Source: Thermoguttaceae bacterium (lineage in GTDB: Bacteria > Planctomycetota > Planctomycetia > Pirellulales > Thermoguttaceae). From it: a DNA stretch of 61,386 nucleotides. The first letter of the stretch is position 1, and the number at the start of each line of letters is the position of its first letter. The notes under the pieces were generated by a model. The model saw only the letters and a program-made list of their open reading frames with translations, searched no databases and had not been told where the DNA came from. The position numbers and the translations under genes are program-made. Shown here piece by piece: positions 8,206-16,998 of the stretch. Location: NCBI GenBank assembly GCA_017559825.1, contig JAFYQR010000054.1:1-61386 (forward strand), given 5' to 3'.

Positions 8206-11142
8206 TTACTCTTTTAACGACGCGGTTTCCGAAAGGAACGCGCCGATTTCGCGCCGTAATTTTTCCCATTCGTCCGGCGAAAAATTCGGATAATCCTGCG
8301 TCCCGGCGTCGTCCGCCGAGCGGAACGTCAAACGAACCTCCAACGGAAAACGTTCGCGCAACGCTCGAGCGACGTCTTGACGCGGCCGCCCGGTCGCTCG
8401 ACAAAGCGCCGTCAAATACTCGACGTCTTGTTGCCCGCGTCGATACGCTTTCAGACGCAGCGACGCGACGACTTTCCCGCCGCTCTCTTCCGTCGCCGGA
8501 TAGAACAACGATAACTCGTCGCTTTTCTTCCACGATTCGTCGTTCCCAATCGTTTGCCAAGGGACAATTCCGTCGGCGCCGAGCGACCAAGCGTCAAGCG
8601 ACCAAGCGACCGGCTGCCAACCGTTTAGCTCCGGAGCCGCGGTCGTTCCGTATGCGTAAACAAGCTCGCCGAAACGGTCGCGGCGCTCCATTACGCGGCG
8701 ATTGTAGCGGCGAAAAACGTCCCCGCCGACGACGTTGACGTCAAGCAACCCGTCAAGCGAATCGCGGCTCCACTGCGGACGCGAAATGTCGGCGCGGAAA
8801 AGAATCGGACGCGCTCCCGACGAAGCGTTCTTCGCTTTTCGCGCTCCGTTATATTTCGTCGCAACCTCGACGTCCTCCAACGCCGAGCGAAGTTGCTCCG
8901 CGAAGAACCGCAACGCCGTAAAGTCTTGGAAACTCGCGGGTTCGTCAAGAAGCCAAGGCGAGCTGGCGCGCGACCAGCCGTCGCGCTTATAATCCATTTT
9001 GTTGTTCAAATAGAAGAGAAAACGCGGCTCGCTCCACCCGGACTCGACGAAATGTTCGGCGGCGTCGGTCAGCGCGGCTTGCAGCGACGCTTTGTAAGCG
9101 TCGGAAAACGCCGCGTCGACAGGGCGGACGGTCTCGTCGTATTCCTCAAAAATATTCGCCGGAAAGTTCTCAAAAAACGGAAGATAGAACGCTTCGATCG
9201 GCGTCGCTCCGCGCGGAGAATCGGCGAAAGCGCTCCCGTCGAAGAGCGAACCGAATCGGCGATCCCAATCGCTCCAATCGAACGAACGCGTCGCCGCGTC
9301 GTACTTCGGCGCCAATCCGTCTCCAACCGTTCCGCGATGCGAGTAAGGAACGCGGTTGACGTATGTTCGGTGTCGTTGCGCCAATCTATAATATTCAAGT
9401 TCGTTCGCCGGAAGCGAGTAGCAATTCATCTCCGGAAGAAAACTTAACTCATTGGGGATGTTAAAGTTCCAGACGTTTAAGCGGACGGTTAAATCGAGCT
9501 TTTCGCCGTTCGACGTCAGGCGAAGCGTTCCGCGCCGCTCGCCCGGCGCCGCGTTTTTCGGCACGTAAATCTCGCAGTAAATCGCGTCGCAACCTGACTT
9601 TACGTCGGTTTCCGACGTCGCGAGCGGAATCGCCGGATCGCCAATTTTTCCGCGCGACGTTTCGACCCGAGCGAGCCGATAAAACGTCGTTTCCGGCGTC
9701 GAATTCTTAGCGGAACTCGCGGTTTTAACGGTGGTTGCGCTTTTGGCCCAACGGAGCTCGGCGCGAACTTTACGCTCGGAACCTTCAAAGAGAAGTTGGA
9801 AGCCGACGAACTCGCCGCGCGCCGCCGCCAAATCGATTCGCCGTTCGCGAGCGTTCCAAATCGCGTTGGACGTCTTGTAATCTTCCGGAAGTTTCGGAAT
9901 CAATTCGCCCGATTCGGTCGCTTTATCGAACTCGTTTAAAACCGAGACTTGCGAATCGTCCAAAACGGGACGCGGAGACATTTTTTTCTTCAACGGCCAA
10001 ACGTCGTCTTTTATCGATTTTTTCTTGCCGCCGCTCTTTTTAAGAGCGATTAAATCGTTCCAAGCGCACGGCTTATCGTCCGAAACGTCAAAATTCAACG
10101 CCGCCGGCTCGCTCCGATTTCCAAGTTCGTCGACCGCGACGAGCTCAAATTTCTTCGCCTTGCCCGGTTTCAAACCTAAAGCGCCAAGCCGCGCGACGAA
10201 ACATTCCGGCGACTTCGCGTAACCGTTGATTTTCGGAGCCGGAATCAACGACTGCGGGACGGACGCGCCGTCGACTTTCGCTTCGAAGCCGATAAGCCGA
10301 ATCTCGCCCGTTCGCGGCGCCGTCCAAGAAATCTCGACGTCGCCGAGCGGAAGCGCGTCCGTTCTCGCCGCGAGACCAAGCGGTTTCGGCGTTTTCTCAT
10401 TCGCGCTAACCTCTTCGTCAAACTCGACTTCAAGATACGGCGTCGAGGCGGCGTTTTGGTCGCGCGAGAAAAAGAAACGATTCGGGAAGAGACGAATTTC
10501 GACCTTTTCGCCGTCCTCGCCGCGAACCAACTCGGTTCCGACGTCGTCGAAAAAGACGAAACCGGTCGAAAGTCCAGCGGCGCGAGCGGCGACAAGACGC
10601 GGATCGATCGGGATCGTTTGCCAACCGTCGACCGGCTCCGACGCTTCCGCGCTCGCCCAAAACGACCCGCCTTCGCCGAACGTAACCGACGTAATATCCG
10701 AGTATTCGCTCGGGGACGCCGCGTCGCTCCAAGGAACGTCCGGATTCGCTCGCCAGCGGAAGGACGACGCTCCCGACGTCTTGTCGTAACTCCGCCCGTC
10801 GCCCTCGTTCCAAGGCGCGACGATCGAACCGACCGTCGCCTGATGCAAACGCTCTTCCGAGGCGAGTTTAACGCCGATTTTCGCCGAGCGAATCCGCCGT
10901 CCGCGCAGGCTCGACACGTCGAAATCGAGCAAGCTAAACTCTTGATAACCTTTGACTTTGAGCCGAGGCGACGCGCCGTTGTTTCCCTCTTCCTCGCCGG
11001 CCGCCGACGAGACGTAAAGATCGCGAACCGCCGGCAGCCGCGTCGTTTCCGCCTCGACTCGCGAAACGGACGCTCCGGCCCCCAGCGTCGCCGCCCAAAA
11101 CGCGACCGCGCAAAGAGGCGAAAAAATAACTCGCTTCATCAT
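8206..11142 (-). CDS. Secreted GH123/DUF4091-like glycan hydrolase
   Basis: The protein has 978 residues. A signal peptide is at 1-31. A DNRLRE-like beta domain (residues 35-250, VRDLYVSSAAGEEEGNNG, FSLLDFDVSSLRGRRI) is followed by a fibronectin-III-like segment (KPLGLAARTDALPLGDVEISWTAP is split here as KPLGLAARTD and DVEISWTAP). The C-terminal half is a catalytic-type region with the GH123/DUF4091 layout: LTVRLNVWNFNIPNELSFLP, FYLNNKMDYKRDGW, a GADGIVPWQTIG block, and a final LRLKAYRRGQQDVEYL segment typical of DUF4091. GH123 enzymes act on N-acetylgalactosamine glycans; whether this one does is unknown. GGAG lies 7 bases before the first of two adjacent ATGs. A signal peptide places it outside the cytoplasm. 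It stands alone on its strand. Confidence 0.75.
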   Translation of the reverse strand: MMKRVIFSPLCAVAFWAATLGAGASVSRVEAETTRLPAVRDLYVSSAAGEEEGNNGASPRLKVKGYQEFSLLDFDVSSLRGRRIRSAKIGVKLASEERLHQATVGSIVAPWNEGDGRSYDKTSGASSFRWRANPDVPWSDAASPSEYSDITSVTFGEGGSFWASAEASEPVDGWQTIPIDPRLVAARAAGLSTGFVFFDDVGTELVRGEDGEKVEIRLFPNRFFFSRDQNAASTPYLEVEFDEEVSANEKTPKPLGLAARTDALPLGDVEISWTAPRTGEIRLIGFEAKVDGASVPQSLIPAPKINGYAKSPECFVARLGALGLKPGKAKKFELVAVDELGNRSEPAALNFDVSDDKPCAWNDLIALKKSGGKKKSIKDDVWPLKKKMSPRPVLDDSQVSVLNEFDKATESGELIPKLPEDYKTSNAIWNARERRIDLAAARGEFVGFQLLFEGSERKVRAELRWAKSATTVKTASSAKNSTPETTFYRLARVETSRGKIGDPAIPLATSETDVKSGCDAIYCEIYVPKNAAPGERRGTLRLTSNGEKLDLTVRLNVWNFNIPNELSFLPEMNCYSLPANELEYYRLAQRHRTYVNRVPYSHRGTVGDGLAPKYDAATRSFDWSDWDRRFGSLFDGSAFADSPRGATPIEAFYLPFFENFPANIFEEYDETVRPVDAAFSDAYKASLQAALTDAAEHFVESGWSEPRFLFYLNNKMDYKRDGWSRASSPWLLDEPASFQDFTALRFFAEQLRSALEDVEVATKYNGARKAKNASSGARPILFRADISRPQWSRDSLDGLLDVNVVGGDVFRRYNRRVMERRDRFGELVYAYGTTAAPELNGWQPVAWSLDAWSLGADGIVPWQTIGNDESWKKSDELSLFYPATEESGGKVVASLRLKAYRRGQQDVEYLTALCRATGRPRQDVARALRERFPLEVRLTFRSADDAGTQDYPNFSPDEWEKLRREIGAFLSETASLKE

Positions 11143-11535
11143 TTTAATTCTCCAACTTATTTTACGACGGGGGTTTCCAACGGATCGCGTTGCAAACGCC
11201 GGATTGAACCGTCGCCGCTCCCAACATTACGCGCAATCAAACAAGAAACAACGGCGGCTTTTTCCAGCCGCGCGTCGAGACTCCGAGCTAACCGCGTCTC
11301 GCTTAAAGAATTAGACTTCGTTCAATTCGTTTTTAAACCGTCGCAAAAACGCTCTTTGCGACGGTTCGAAAACCGGCCCAAGAGGCGACGCTCGCCGTCG
11401 CGCTCCCAAAGAACAAATAAAAGCGAACGAAGTCGCAAGAAGGCGGCGCGCCTCTCGACGCGTCGCCCTCCGGGTGAAACGCTCGCTTAAACGGGATCGC
11501 GAGCGTTCGTTAAAGCGTTAATAACCAACGCGTTA
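11143..11535. other. Intergenic region with inverted repeat after the cytochrome gene
   Basis: No gene is seen. A perfect 12-base-pair inverted repeat (11336-11347 with 11355-11366, AACCGTCGCAAA) has only a weak T-rich flank on the minus strand (GGTTTAAAA). A second stem (AACGCTCGC near 11478 and GCGAGCGTT near 11500) lies closer to the cytochrome stop codon. Either could end the Rieske/cytochrome transcript, but neither is a textbook terminator. Confidence 0.45.
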
Positions 11536-14500
11536 TCATTCGGCCGGAGCCGGGGCCGGAGCGTTCGCGGCTTCGGCGGCGGCGCGAGCGGCGCGGGTCG
11601 CTTCGAGCTCCGCTTTCAACTCGGCGATTTGCTTTTCGACCGTTTCGCGAGCTTGCGCGGACGCGGCGAGTTCTTTCGCGGCGGCGGCTTTAGCGTCGGC
11701 GAGTTCTTTCGCGGCGGCGGTTTGCGCGTCGACGACGGCTTTGTCCGCGGCGTTCTTCTCGGCGAGCGCTCTTTCAAGCGCGATATTGGTTTCGGCGGCG
11801 TTGGCGCGGGCCGCGTCGCGTTCTTGCGTCGCTTTTTGAGCGGCGGCGAGAGCCGAATCGCGTTGGACTTCCGCGTCCTTCACCGCTTGCGCGGCGGTTT
11901 GGTCGGCGGTCGAAACGCGAGCGTCCGCTTCTTGCGTCGCGGCGGCTTTAGCGTCGGCGATTTCCTTCGCGGCGGCGGCTTTCACGGCTTCGATTTCCTT
12001 CGCGGCGGCGGCTTTAGCGTCGGCGATCGCTTTGTCCGCGTCGGCTTTAGCTTTCGCGGCGGCGTCTTTCAACGCTTTCTTTTCGTCGGCGTCGCGCTTC
12101 GCTTTGTCGGCTTCCGCTTTCTTGGCGCGTTCTTCGGCGGCTTTCGCTTTCGCTTCGTCTTCGGCGGCCTTGGCGGCGGCTTCTTCGGCGATCTTCGCGT
12201 CGAGTTCCGCTTTCGCGGCGGCTTTTTCCGCGTCGACGGCGGCTTGCGCTTCGGCGGCGGCTTTCGACGCTTCCTTCGCGGCGCCGAACGTTCCAAGTCG
12301 CGAATCGTTGGCGACTTCCGGAGCGCGGTACCACTTCCCGGCGAGCCAGTCGGCTAGGAGGCCGACCTCTTTTTCCGTCATCAGTTTATCGCCTTCGGTC
12401 GGGCAGTACGCCGGCATGCGGTCGTTATGCGCGCCGTAGAAGCGAGTTTGCGTCGGATCGGCGATGAAACCGGCGATCCAGTCGCGGCTCATGTAAGCGC
12501 GGAGGTCGCACGCGTGGTCGTTTTCTTTGCCGTAGAAGGCGTGGCATTCCGTGCAGGTGAGGAATTCCATGTCGGCAATCGCGTTTTCGGCGAGCCCGAG
12601 GTACTTCCCTTCAACGAACGGACGCGGCGCGTCGAGCCGCGCTTCGGCGGCCAAGACTTCCGCCATCGCGTCGCACGCGGCGACGATCGAAGCGCGAAGT
12701 TTGTTATAATACGTCGTGTCTTCCGGCGCGATCGGCTCGTCGTTGCCGTTAAGCTGCGCGAGGTAAGCGTCGGTCAGGAAGGTCGCCGGGTCTTCGTCGA
12801 CGATATATTGGACGTTGTCCGTATCGAAGAGAAGCTCCGTATAAACTTCGTCGCTAAGCGTCGCGAGCAAGACGTCTTTGAGACCGGCCAAGACCGCCGC
12901 CGGGAGACGCGGTTCAAGTTCGGCGACAAACTCGGCGTCGTCGAATTTCGCCTCGATCAGCTCGGCGAGCTTTTCGACGTATTGTTTTTGCGCGGCGGCG
13001 ATCGTTTCTTCGTCCGCTTCGCCGTCTTCGTCGATAATCGTCGTCAGAATTTCGACGTTTTCTTCTTCCGCGACGAAATCTTCAAAAACGGACTCCATAA
13101 TATCGAACGCCGGAGACGCGTCGGCGGCGATCACTTTCGCGACCAAACCGAGCGGGTTCGGCATGAACGAGCCGTCTTCGAGCTCGGCGCCGCTGGCGAC
13201 GCGGCCCTTCATGAAGCCGATCATCGAGCCCTTTTCGGCGAACGCGGTCTTCCCGAAGAAGTCCGGGTCGGCGAGCGTTTTTTCGTTGGTGAAACCGCGA
13301 ATCCAGTCGGCCGATTGCGCTCCGTAGAGGTTCGGCGCGGTCGGCTCGTCGCAAATAATCGGCGCGTAGCCGTCGCTGAGAATCGGCTCGTCCGAGTTGA
13401 AGTTATGGCAGCTGGCGCAGTGTTGCGCGAAGAGTTTCGGGCCTTGGACGTAAGGGTCGTCCTTCAGGAGCGTCAGGGCGCCGGTCTTCGGAATCCCCGC
13501 CGGAGCGAAGGTCAGCTCGACGGCGCGTTTCGCGAGGCGGTCGGCGTCGGCTTTGCTCGCCAAGAAACCGGGCGCGTGTTCCGGGTTCTTGTAGTCGTCC
13601 CAGTACGAAAGGTAGGTGAACCGGGCGCAAACGACGGCCAAAAAGAGCGCGACGGCGACGCAAACGTAATGGAGAGCCTTATTTCGGTTCAAAATCGGAA
13701 TCGCGAGGAAGAAGAGCAGAATTGCCGGCGGCACGACGAAAATCGCGTAAACCATCCCGATTTTCGAGAAGATCGGCAGCTTCGACATGTGGTAAAGCGC
13801 GCGGAACGACCACTCCGGACGAGCGGCGTCGTAAGAACTCGCCGCGTCGACCGGCGACGTCAGCCCGGCGCCGAGATACGCTTCGGCCGGCATCGTCGCG
13901 GCGCGTTCGTCGATTTGCGCTTGCGTCAGCGAGTGTTGGAAAACAAGCAGAAGCGCGGCGCCGAAAACGACGAGGCAAGCGACGCCGGTGAAAACCGCTT
14001 CGGAACCCCAGAAAGCGCGGCGCTTTTTGTCGGCGCAAGCCAACGCGCACTTGTGTCCGACTTCGTCGAAACGCGATTCCTTAGCGAGAATCGCGCGGGA
14101 ACGGTAGTCGGCCCACTTCCAGAACGCCATAAGCGCGAGCCCGCCGCCGCCGAAAACCGCGACGTGCAGCACGAGGAAGCGCGTCAGCGTCAGAGCGCCG
14201 AATTGCGGATCCGGACCGCCGACGACGAGTTGGTAAAGCGGAACGCCGATCACCGGAAGAAGTTGCAAGAACGAAACGCGAGTGATCGTCGCGAAGTAGC
14301 CGGAAAGGGACCAGTTCAGCAAGTCGCCGGTCAAGCAGCTCCCCAGCGAGAAAAGGAACATCCCGAGCGCCGCCCAGTAGACGAACTCGCGCGGACGCCG
14401 GCAACCGCCGTGAACGATCAAGCTCAAAACGTAAAGTCCGCTCAGTCCGACGAAAAGTTGCGCCGAATAGTGGTGCAAACCGCGAACGAACCAACCGCCC

Positions 14501-14727
14501 GGAAGATGGTATTGAATGTAGTAAACGCTTTCCCAAGCGCTCGTCGGACTCGCCGAGTAAAACGCCCAAAGGAAGAGCCCCGTAATCCCCTGCATGAGGA
14601 AGAGGAAAATCAGCGTCCGCGGAAGGAAGCGGCAAAAACAGCTCGCCGCCGGAACGCTCCAATTAGCGACCTTTTGAAAGCCGGAGCAAATCCCGGTTCT
14701 TTCGTCCAACCATTTAAATAAGTTCAT
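11536..14727 (-). CDS. Cytochrome b / di-heme-type cytochrome c fusion of a bc complex
   Basis: This is the membrane core of a quinol:cytochrome c oxidoreductase-like complex, fused to cytochrome c. Residues 1-215 align with cytochrome b6 and residues 240-350 with subunit IV, including a Qo-type PEWS motif at 304-307. His85 and His188 match the p-side heme ligands. The positions of the n-side heme ligands are Tyr99 and Trp203 instead of His. Two c-type heme motifs follow: CASCH at 437-441 and CTECH at 725-729, separated by an acidic stretch. Met502, Met506 and Met771 are candidate axial ligands. Residues 815-1063 are an Ala/Lys/Glu/Asp-rich helical tail. At 1063 residues it is far longer than any single bc subunit. 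It follows the Rieske gene on the same strand after 201 bases, consistent with one operon. Confidence 0.9.
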   Translation of the reverse strand: MNLFKWLDERTGICSGFQKVANWSVPAASCFCRFLPRTLIFLFLMQGITGLFLWAFYSASPTSAWESVYYIQYHLPGGWFVRGLHHYSAQLFVGLSGLYVLSLIVHGGCRRPREFVYWAALGMFLFSLGSCLTGDLLNWSLSGYFATITRVSFLQLLPVIGVPLYQLVVGGPDPQFGALTLTRFLVLHVAVFGGGGLALMAFWKWADYRSRAILAKESRFDEVGHKCALACADKKRRAFWGSEAVFTGVACLVVFGAALLLVFQHSLTQAQIDERAATMPAEAYLGAGLTSPVDAASSYDAARPEWSFRALYHMSKLPIFSKIGMVYAIFVVPPAILLFFLAIPILNRNKALHYVCVAVALFLAVVCARFTYLSYWDDYKNPEHAPGFLASKADADRLAKRAVELTFAPAGIPKTGALTLLKDDPYVQGPKLFAQHCASCHNFNSDEPILSDGYAPIICDEPTAPNLYGAQSADWIRGFTNEKTLADPDFFGKTAFAEKGSMIGFMKGRVASGAELEDGSFMPNPLGLVAKVIAADASPAFDIMESVFEDFVAEEENVEILTTIIDEDGEADEETIAAAQKQYVEKLAELIEAKFDDAEFVAELEPRLPAAVLAGLKDVLLATLSDEVYTELLFDTDNVQYIVDEDPATFLTDAYLAQLNGNDEPIAPEDTTYYNKLRASIVAACDAMAEVLAAEARLDAPRPFVEGKYLGLAENAIADMEFLTCTECHAFYGKENDHACDLRAYMSRDWIAGFIADPTQTRFYGAHNDRMPAYCPTEGDKLMTEKEVGLLADWLAGKWYRAPEVANDSRLGTFGAAKEASKAAAEAQAAVDAEKAAAKAELDAKIAEEAAAKAAEDEAKAKAAEERAKKAEADKAKRDADEKKALKDAAAKAKADADKAIADAKAAAAKEIEAVKAAAAKEIADAKAAATQEADARVSTADQTAAQAVKDAEVQRDSALAAAQKATQERDAARANAAETNIALERALAEKNAADKAVVDAQTAAAKELADAKAAAAKELAASAQARETVEKQIAELKAELEATRAARAAAEAANAPAPAPAE
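11584..12285 (-). repeat. 11-residue helical repeats encoding the cytochrome tail
   Basis: Within the cytochrome b/c gene the last 250 codons encode low-complexity sequence with an 11-residue period, for example AKEIEAVKAAA followed by AKEIADAKAAA, and later AKELADAKAAA. The DNA repeats in step (GCGGCGGCTTTAGCGTCGGC recurs). The pattern predicts a long charged alpha helix or coiled coil, similar in character to TolA or LEA-type repeats. Confidence 0.8.
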
Positions 14728-14928
14728 TTTTCTATTTCCGTTTATTAAATCTTCGCGATTCGAAGCCCTCGCCGCCGTCGCGACGCGGTTCGCTCCGCCG
14801 CCGTTCGCAGCCGATTTTCCCCCTTCTTATCAATTAATGGGACGAGAAACCGCCGCGTTCGCGGACGCGAAAATCGTTTTTATCGTTCGATTCGGACGCG
14901 CCGAAGCCGTCCGCCGACAACGTTTCGC

Positions 14929-15513
14929 TCAGACCGGCTTCTTTTCGGCGGTTCCGAGTTGGAAGTTTTGGAATTTGACGAAGACTTTGCCGTCTTCGAT
15001 TCGCGTTTCGAGCGAGTCCATCGAGCGGGCCGACTTCGTCGTTTCCGGGTTGACGCGTTCGCCGTTGAGTTCGAAAACGTCGCCGTGGCATGGGCAGAAA
15101 AAGAGAGTTTGTTCTTCGCCGCTCGTCGGATGTTTCATTTTCCCGGCTTTGATGCGGCAACCGGCGTGCGGACAGATCGACTGGAACGCTTCGACCGCTT
15201 CGCCGACGCGGCGCAGGTAAACGACGCCGATCGTTTGATTCGCTTCGGTCGCCCAAGCGTCGTTAAGGTTGTCGCTGATAACGAATTGACGCGGCGTTTC
15301 GTCGAGCGCGTCGAGCGTCGTCAGTTCGTATTCCTTGCCGGACAGGCCTTCCTGTTGAAGCGGATAGAGAGCCATCTTCGCTCCGGCGCACACCGGAACG
15401 GCCAGCGCGGCGGCGCCCATCCCGGCCCCGATCGCGCCGAGACAGAAATTCCGACGAGTCGCCTCGCCGGTCGCGCCCGAATTTTGCGCTTTGTTGAGTT
15501 CGTTGGTCGACAT
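14929..15513 (-). CDS. Rieske [2Fe-2S] protein
   Basis: The iron-sulfur subunit that takes an electron from quinol at the Qo site of bc-type complexes. The cluster motifs are CPHAGC and CPCHG, giving the two Cys and two His ligands. The N-terminus has an ATRRNFCLGAIGAGMGAAALAV stretch: a twin-arginine and hydrophobic segment (shown here as RRNFCLGAIG then AGMGAAALAV) typical of Tat-inserted Rieske anchors. The start was set at the ATG at 15513 (MSTNELNK), with GCAGGAG upstream, giving 194 residues; a longer reading lacks a Shine-Dalgarno. It is the first gene of the bc operon, followed by the cytochrome b/c fusion. Confidence 0.93.
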   Translation of the reverse strand: MSTNELNKAQNSGATGEATRRNFCLGAIGAGMGAAALAVPVCAGAKMALYPLQQEGLSGKEYELTTLDALDETPRQFVISDNLNDAWATEANQTIGVVYLRRVGEAVEAFQSICPHAGCRIKAGKMKHPTSGEEQTLFFCPCHGDVFELNGERVNPETTKSARSMDSLETRIEDGKVFVKFQNFQLGTAEKKPV

Positions 15514-16142
15514 AAAATAAACTCCTGCTGATGTTGCGCCGTCCGCTTGCGCCCTCGCTCGCCGTTTCGACGAAACGAAAACGCGACCCAACGCTTTCGG
15601 CGCGCTGATGAAAGCTCGGCCCCGCCGCGGCGCCCGAGTAAAAACCCAACGTCGCGAACAAGCCCTTCTTTCTATTTTAAACGATTCGAAAAATTATTTA
15701 AGGCGACGCCTTCGCAAAACGACGAAAAAGGCCGTATTTTTTGCCGTCGCTCGCGTTTTGAACGCAATTTGCCGTTTTTCGCGTCGAAAACGCCCCCTTG
15801 CGACCGATTCGACCGTCGTTTTCACGCGAACCGCAACGACCGTTAAAATCGTCGTGATCGCTAATGTCGTTTCAACGCTAAAAACGGGAAAATCGTTCGC
15901 TTGACGTTTTACCGAGCGCAAACCGCCTGTTCCACCCAAAACGCGTCTTTTATCATAGAGTAAACGAAAGCCGCAAACTTACAAGCGAGCGCCCGCCGAA
16001 AAAAGCAAAAAAAACGAAAAAATTTACAAAACTTGCCGTAGACGCGCTTTTTTTTCGACGACGTCGTCTTTCGCGACGTATACTTTCGCAAGAAACCGCT
16101 CGATTCCGCGTCGAGAGCCCTCGTTTTTGAAGGAGATTGAGG
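15514..16142. other. Intergenic region upstream of the Rieske operon and the small plus-strand gene
   Basis: A 629-base gap between divergent genes. I find no convincing coding frame. A TAAAAT -10-like box (complement of 15673-15678) and a palindrome AAGGCGACGCCTT at 15700-15712 could belong to the Rieske promoter. TATACT at 16079-16084 could be the -10 of the 16143 gene, though no good -35 is seen for either. Confidence 0.4.
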
Positions 16143-16412
16143 ATGAAACAGAACCTGTTCAACAATTTTGCCAACTTTATCGATTCCGCCGTTTCTCGCG
16201 GCGCTCGGTTTTGTCCCGATTGGGCGATTTACGACGACGATTCGCCCTCCGAAACCGCGACGGCGACGCTCGACGAAACGCAACGCGACGCGCAGGAGTT
16301 CGCCGAAGCGCTTGAAAAATACCGCCTTGTGCACCGCCGTCGCGCCGTTAGTTACGAGGAGGCGCTCGCCGTTCTCAAATCGCTCGGATACCGCAAAAGC
16401 GAACCCAACTAA
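16143..16412 (+). CDS. Small 'SLGY' domain protein, unknown function
   Basis: An 89-residue soluble protein. The start is ATG at 16143 (MKQNLFNNFANF) with AAGGAG 8-9 bases upstream; a TTG two codons earlier is less well placed. The C-terminal 45 residues (EFAEALEKYRLVHRR, then SYEEALAVLKSLGYRK) match the C-terminus of the 60566-61219 protein ([15 protein letters not shown], then [15 protein letters not shown]). Both show the pattern E-F-x-x-A-L-x-x-Y, a short basic linker, then an acidic helix ending S-L-G-Y-x-K. I recall similar small proteins being common in planctomycetes, but no function is known to me. A terminator-like hairpin follows. Confidence 0.75.
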   Translation: MKQNLFNNFANFIDSAVSRGARFCPDWAIYDDDSPSETATATLDETQRDAQEFAEALEKYRLVHRRRAVSYEEALAVLKSLGYRKSEPN

Positions 16413-16458
16413 CGCCGCAAAATTGTCTTAATCGTTAAAATCCGCCGTTCCTAACGAA

Positions 16459-16496
16459 GCGTCGCGCGTCGTTTTCCCGTCGCGACGCGGCTTTTT
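16459..16496 (+). terminator. Probable terminator after the small 'SLGY' gene
   Basis: GCGTCGCG (16459-16466) pairs with CGCGACGC (16481-16488), followed by GGCTTTTT. It lies 46 bases past the stop codon. The rest of the 316-base gap to 16729 shows no gene. Confidence 0.55.
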
Positions 16497-16728
16497 CGCC
16501 GTCCGCCGATCGCCTTGCTTCGTTTCGCCGTTCTCCCGTTTCCGCCGACGTTCGGGCGTTTCGTCGCAGCGGTTGATTTTATCGTTTTTTCCGTTTTTAC
16601 CGCCGTACCTTTAAAGGCCCGACTAAATTATGTTTACAAGAAGCGTTTTCTCGGCGCTAATATTCTTTTTTGCGCTGTAATAAAATCAAAATATTATCGA
16701 AGTCGCGACGGAAATTCAATTTTCAACG

Positions 16729-16998
16729 TTATCTTTCGCGACGCGGCGTTTGGGTTCGAATTTGCGCGAACTTTGGACGAATCGTCTCGCCTCCGTCGTT
16801 TCCGCAATTCGCCGATTTTTTCCAGCGTTCGCAAATGGAACAATCGTTGCCGTTCGCGCAACCGGAGGGGGCGTCGGTCGTTTTTCCGCCGCACCCTCCG
16901 CACCCTCCGCCGTTCGAGCGCCAAGCGGTTCGAATCCGCGCGACGACGTAACCGAAACAAAGAACGACGACCGCGCCGACAATCGCGTTTTCCAACAT
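16729..16998 (-). CDS. Small Cys-rich single-span membrane protein (FeoB-associated type)
   Basis: The 89-residue reading starts at ATG 16998 with AAGGAG upstream; the longer in-frame ORF has no Shine-Dalgarno. Residues 4-22 form one membrane helix (NAIVGAVVVLCFGYVVARI). Next comes a Gly/Cys stretch (GGGCGGCGG) and then a second Cys pair group (GCANGNDCSIC). This layout matches the small FeoB-associated Cys-rich membrane proteins (Pfam 'FeoB_associated'), which sit beside ferrous iron transporters. No FeoB gene lies nearby, so its partner is unknown. The C-terminal 30 residues after the Cys cluster are basic and less typical. Confidence 0.6.
   Translation of the reverse strand: MLENAIVGAVVVLCFGYVVARIRTAWRSNGGGCGGCGGKTTDAPSGCANGNDCSICERWKKSANCGNDGGETIRPKFAQIRTQTPRRER

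Noticed and set aside
12427..14721. Long plus-strand ORF (764 codons) opposite the cytochrome gene, and similar long antisense ORFs at 39801-41795, 46704-48236 and 48628-50931
   Set aside because: These are mirror frames of strongly biased genes. The host codon bias avoids codons whose complement is a stop, so the opposite strand stays open. Their translations are Arg-rich, without domains or Shine-Dalgarno sequences.
15694..15939. 81-codon minus-strand ORF upstream of the Rieske gene
   Set aside because: It has no Shine-Dalgarno, its composition is Arg/Thr/Val-rich and non-globular, and it overlaps the likely promoter region.
16924..16940. tRNA T-loop-like string GGTTCGAATCC
   Set aside because: It lies inside the Cys-rich protein gene and no acceptor, D or anticodon arm can be built around it.
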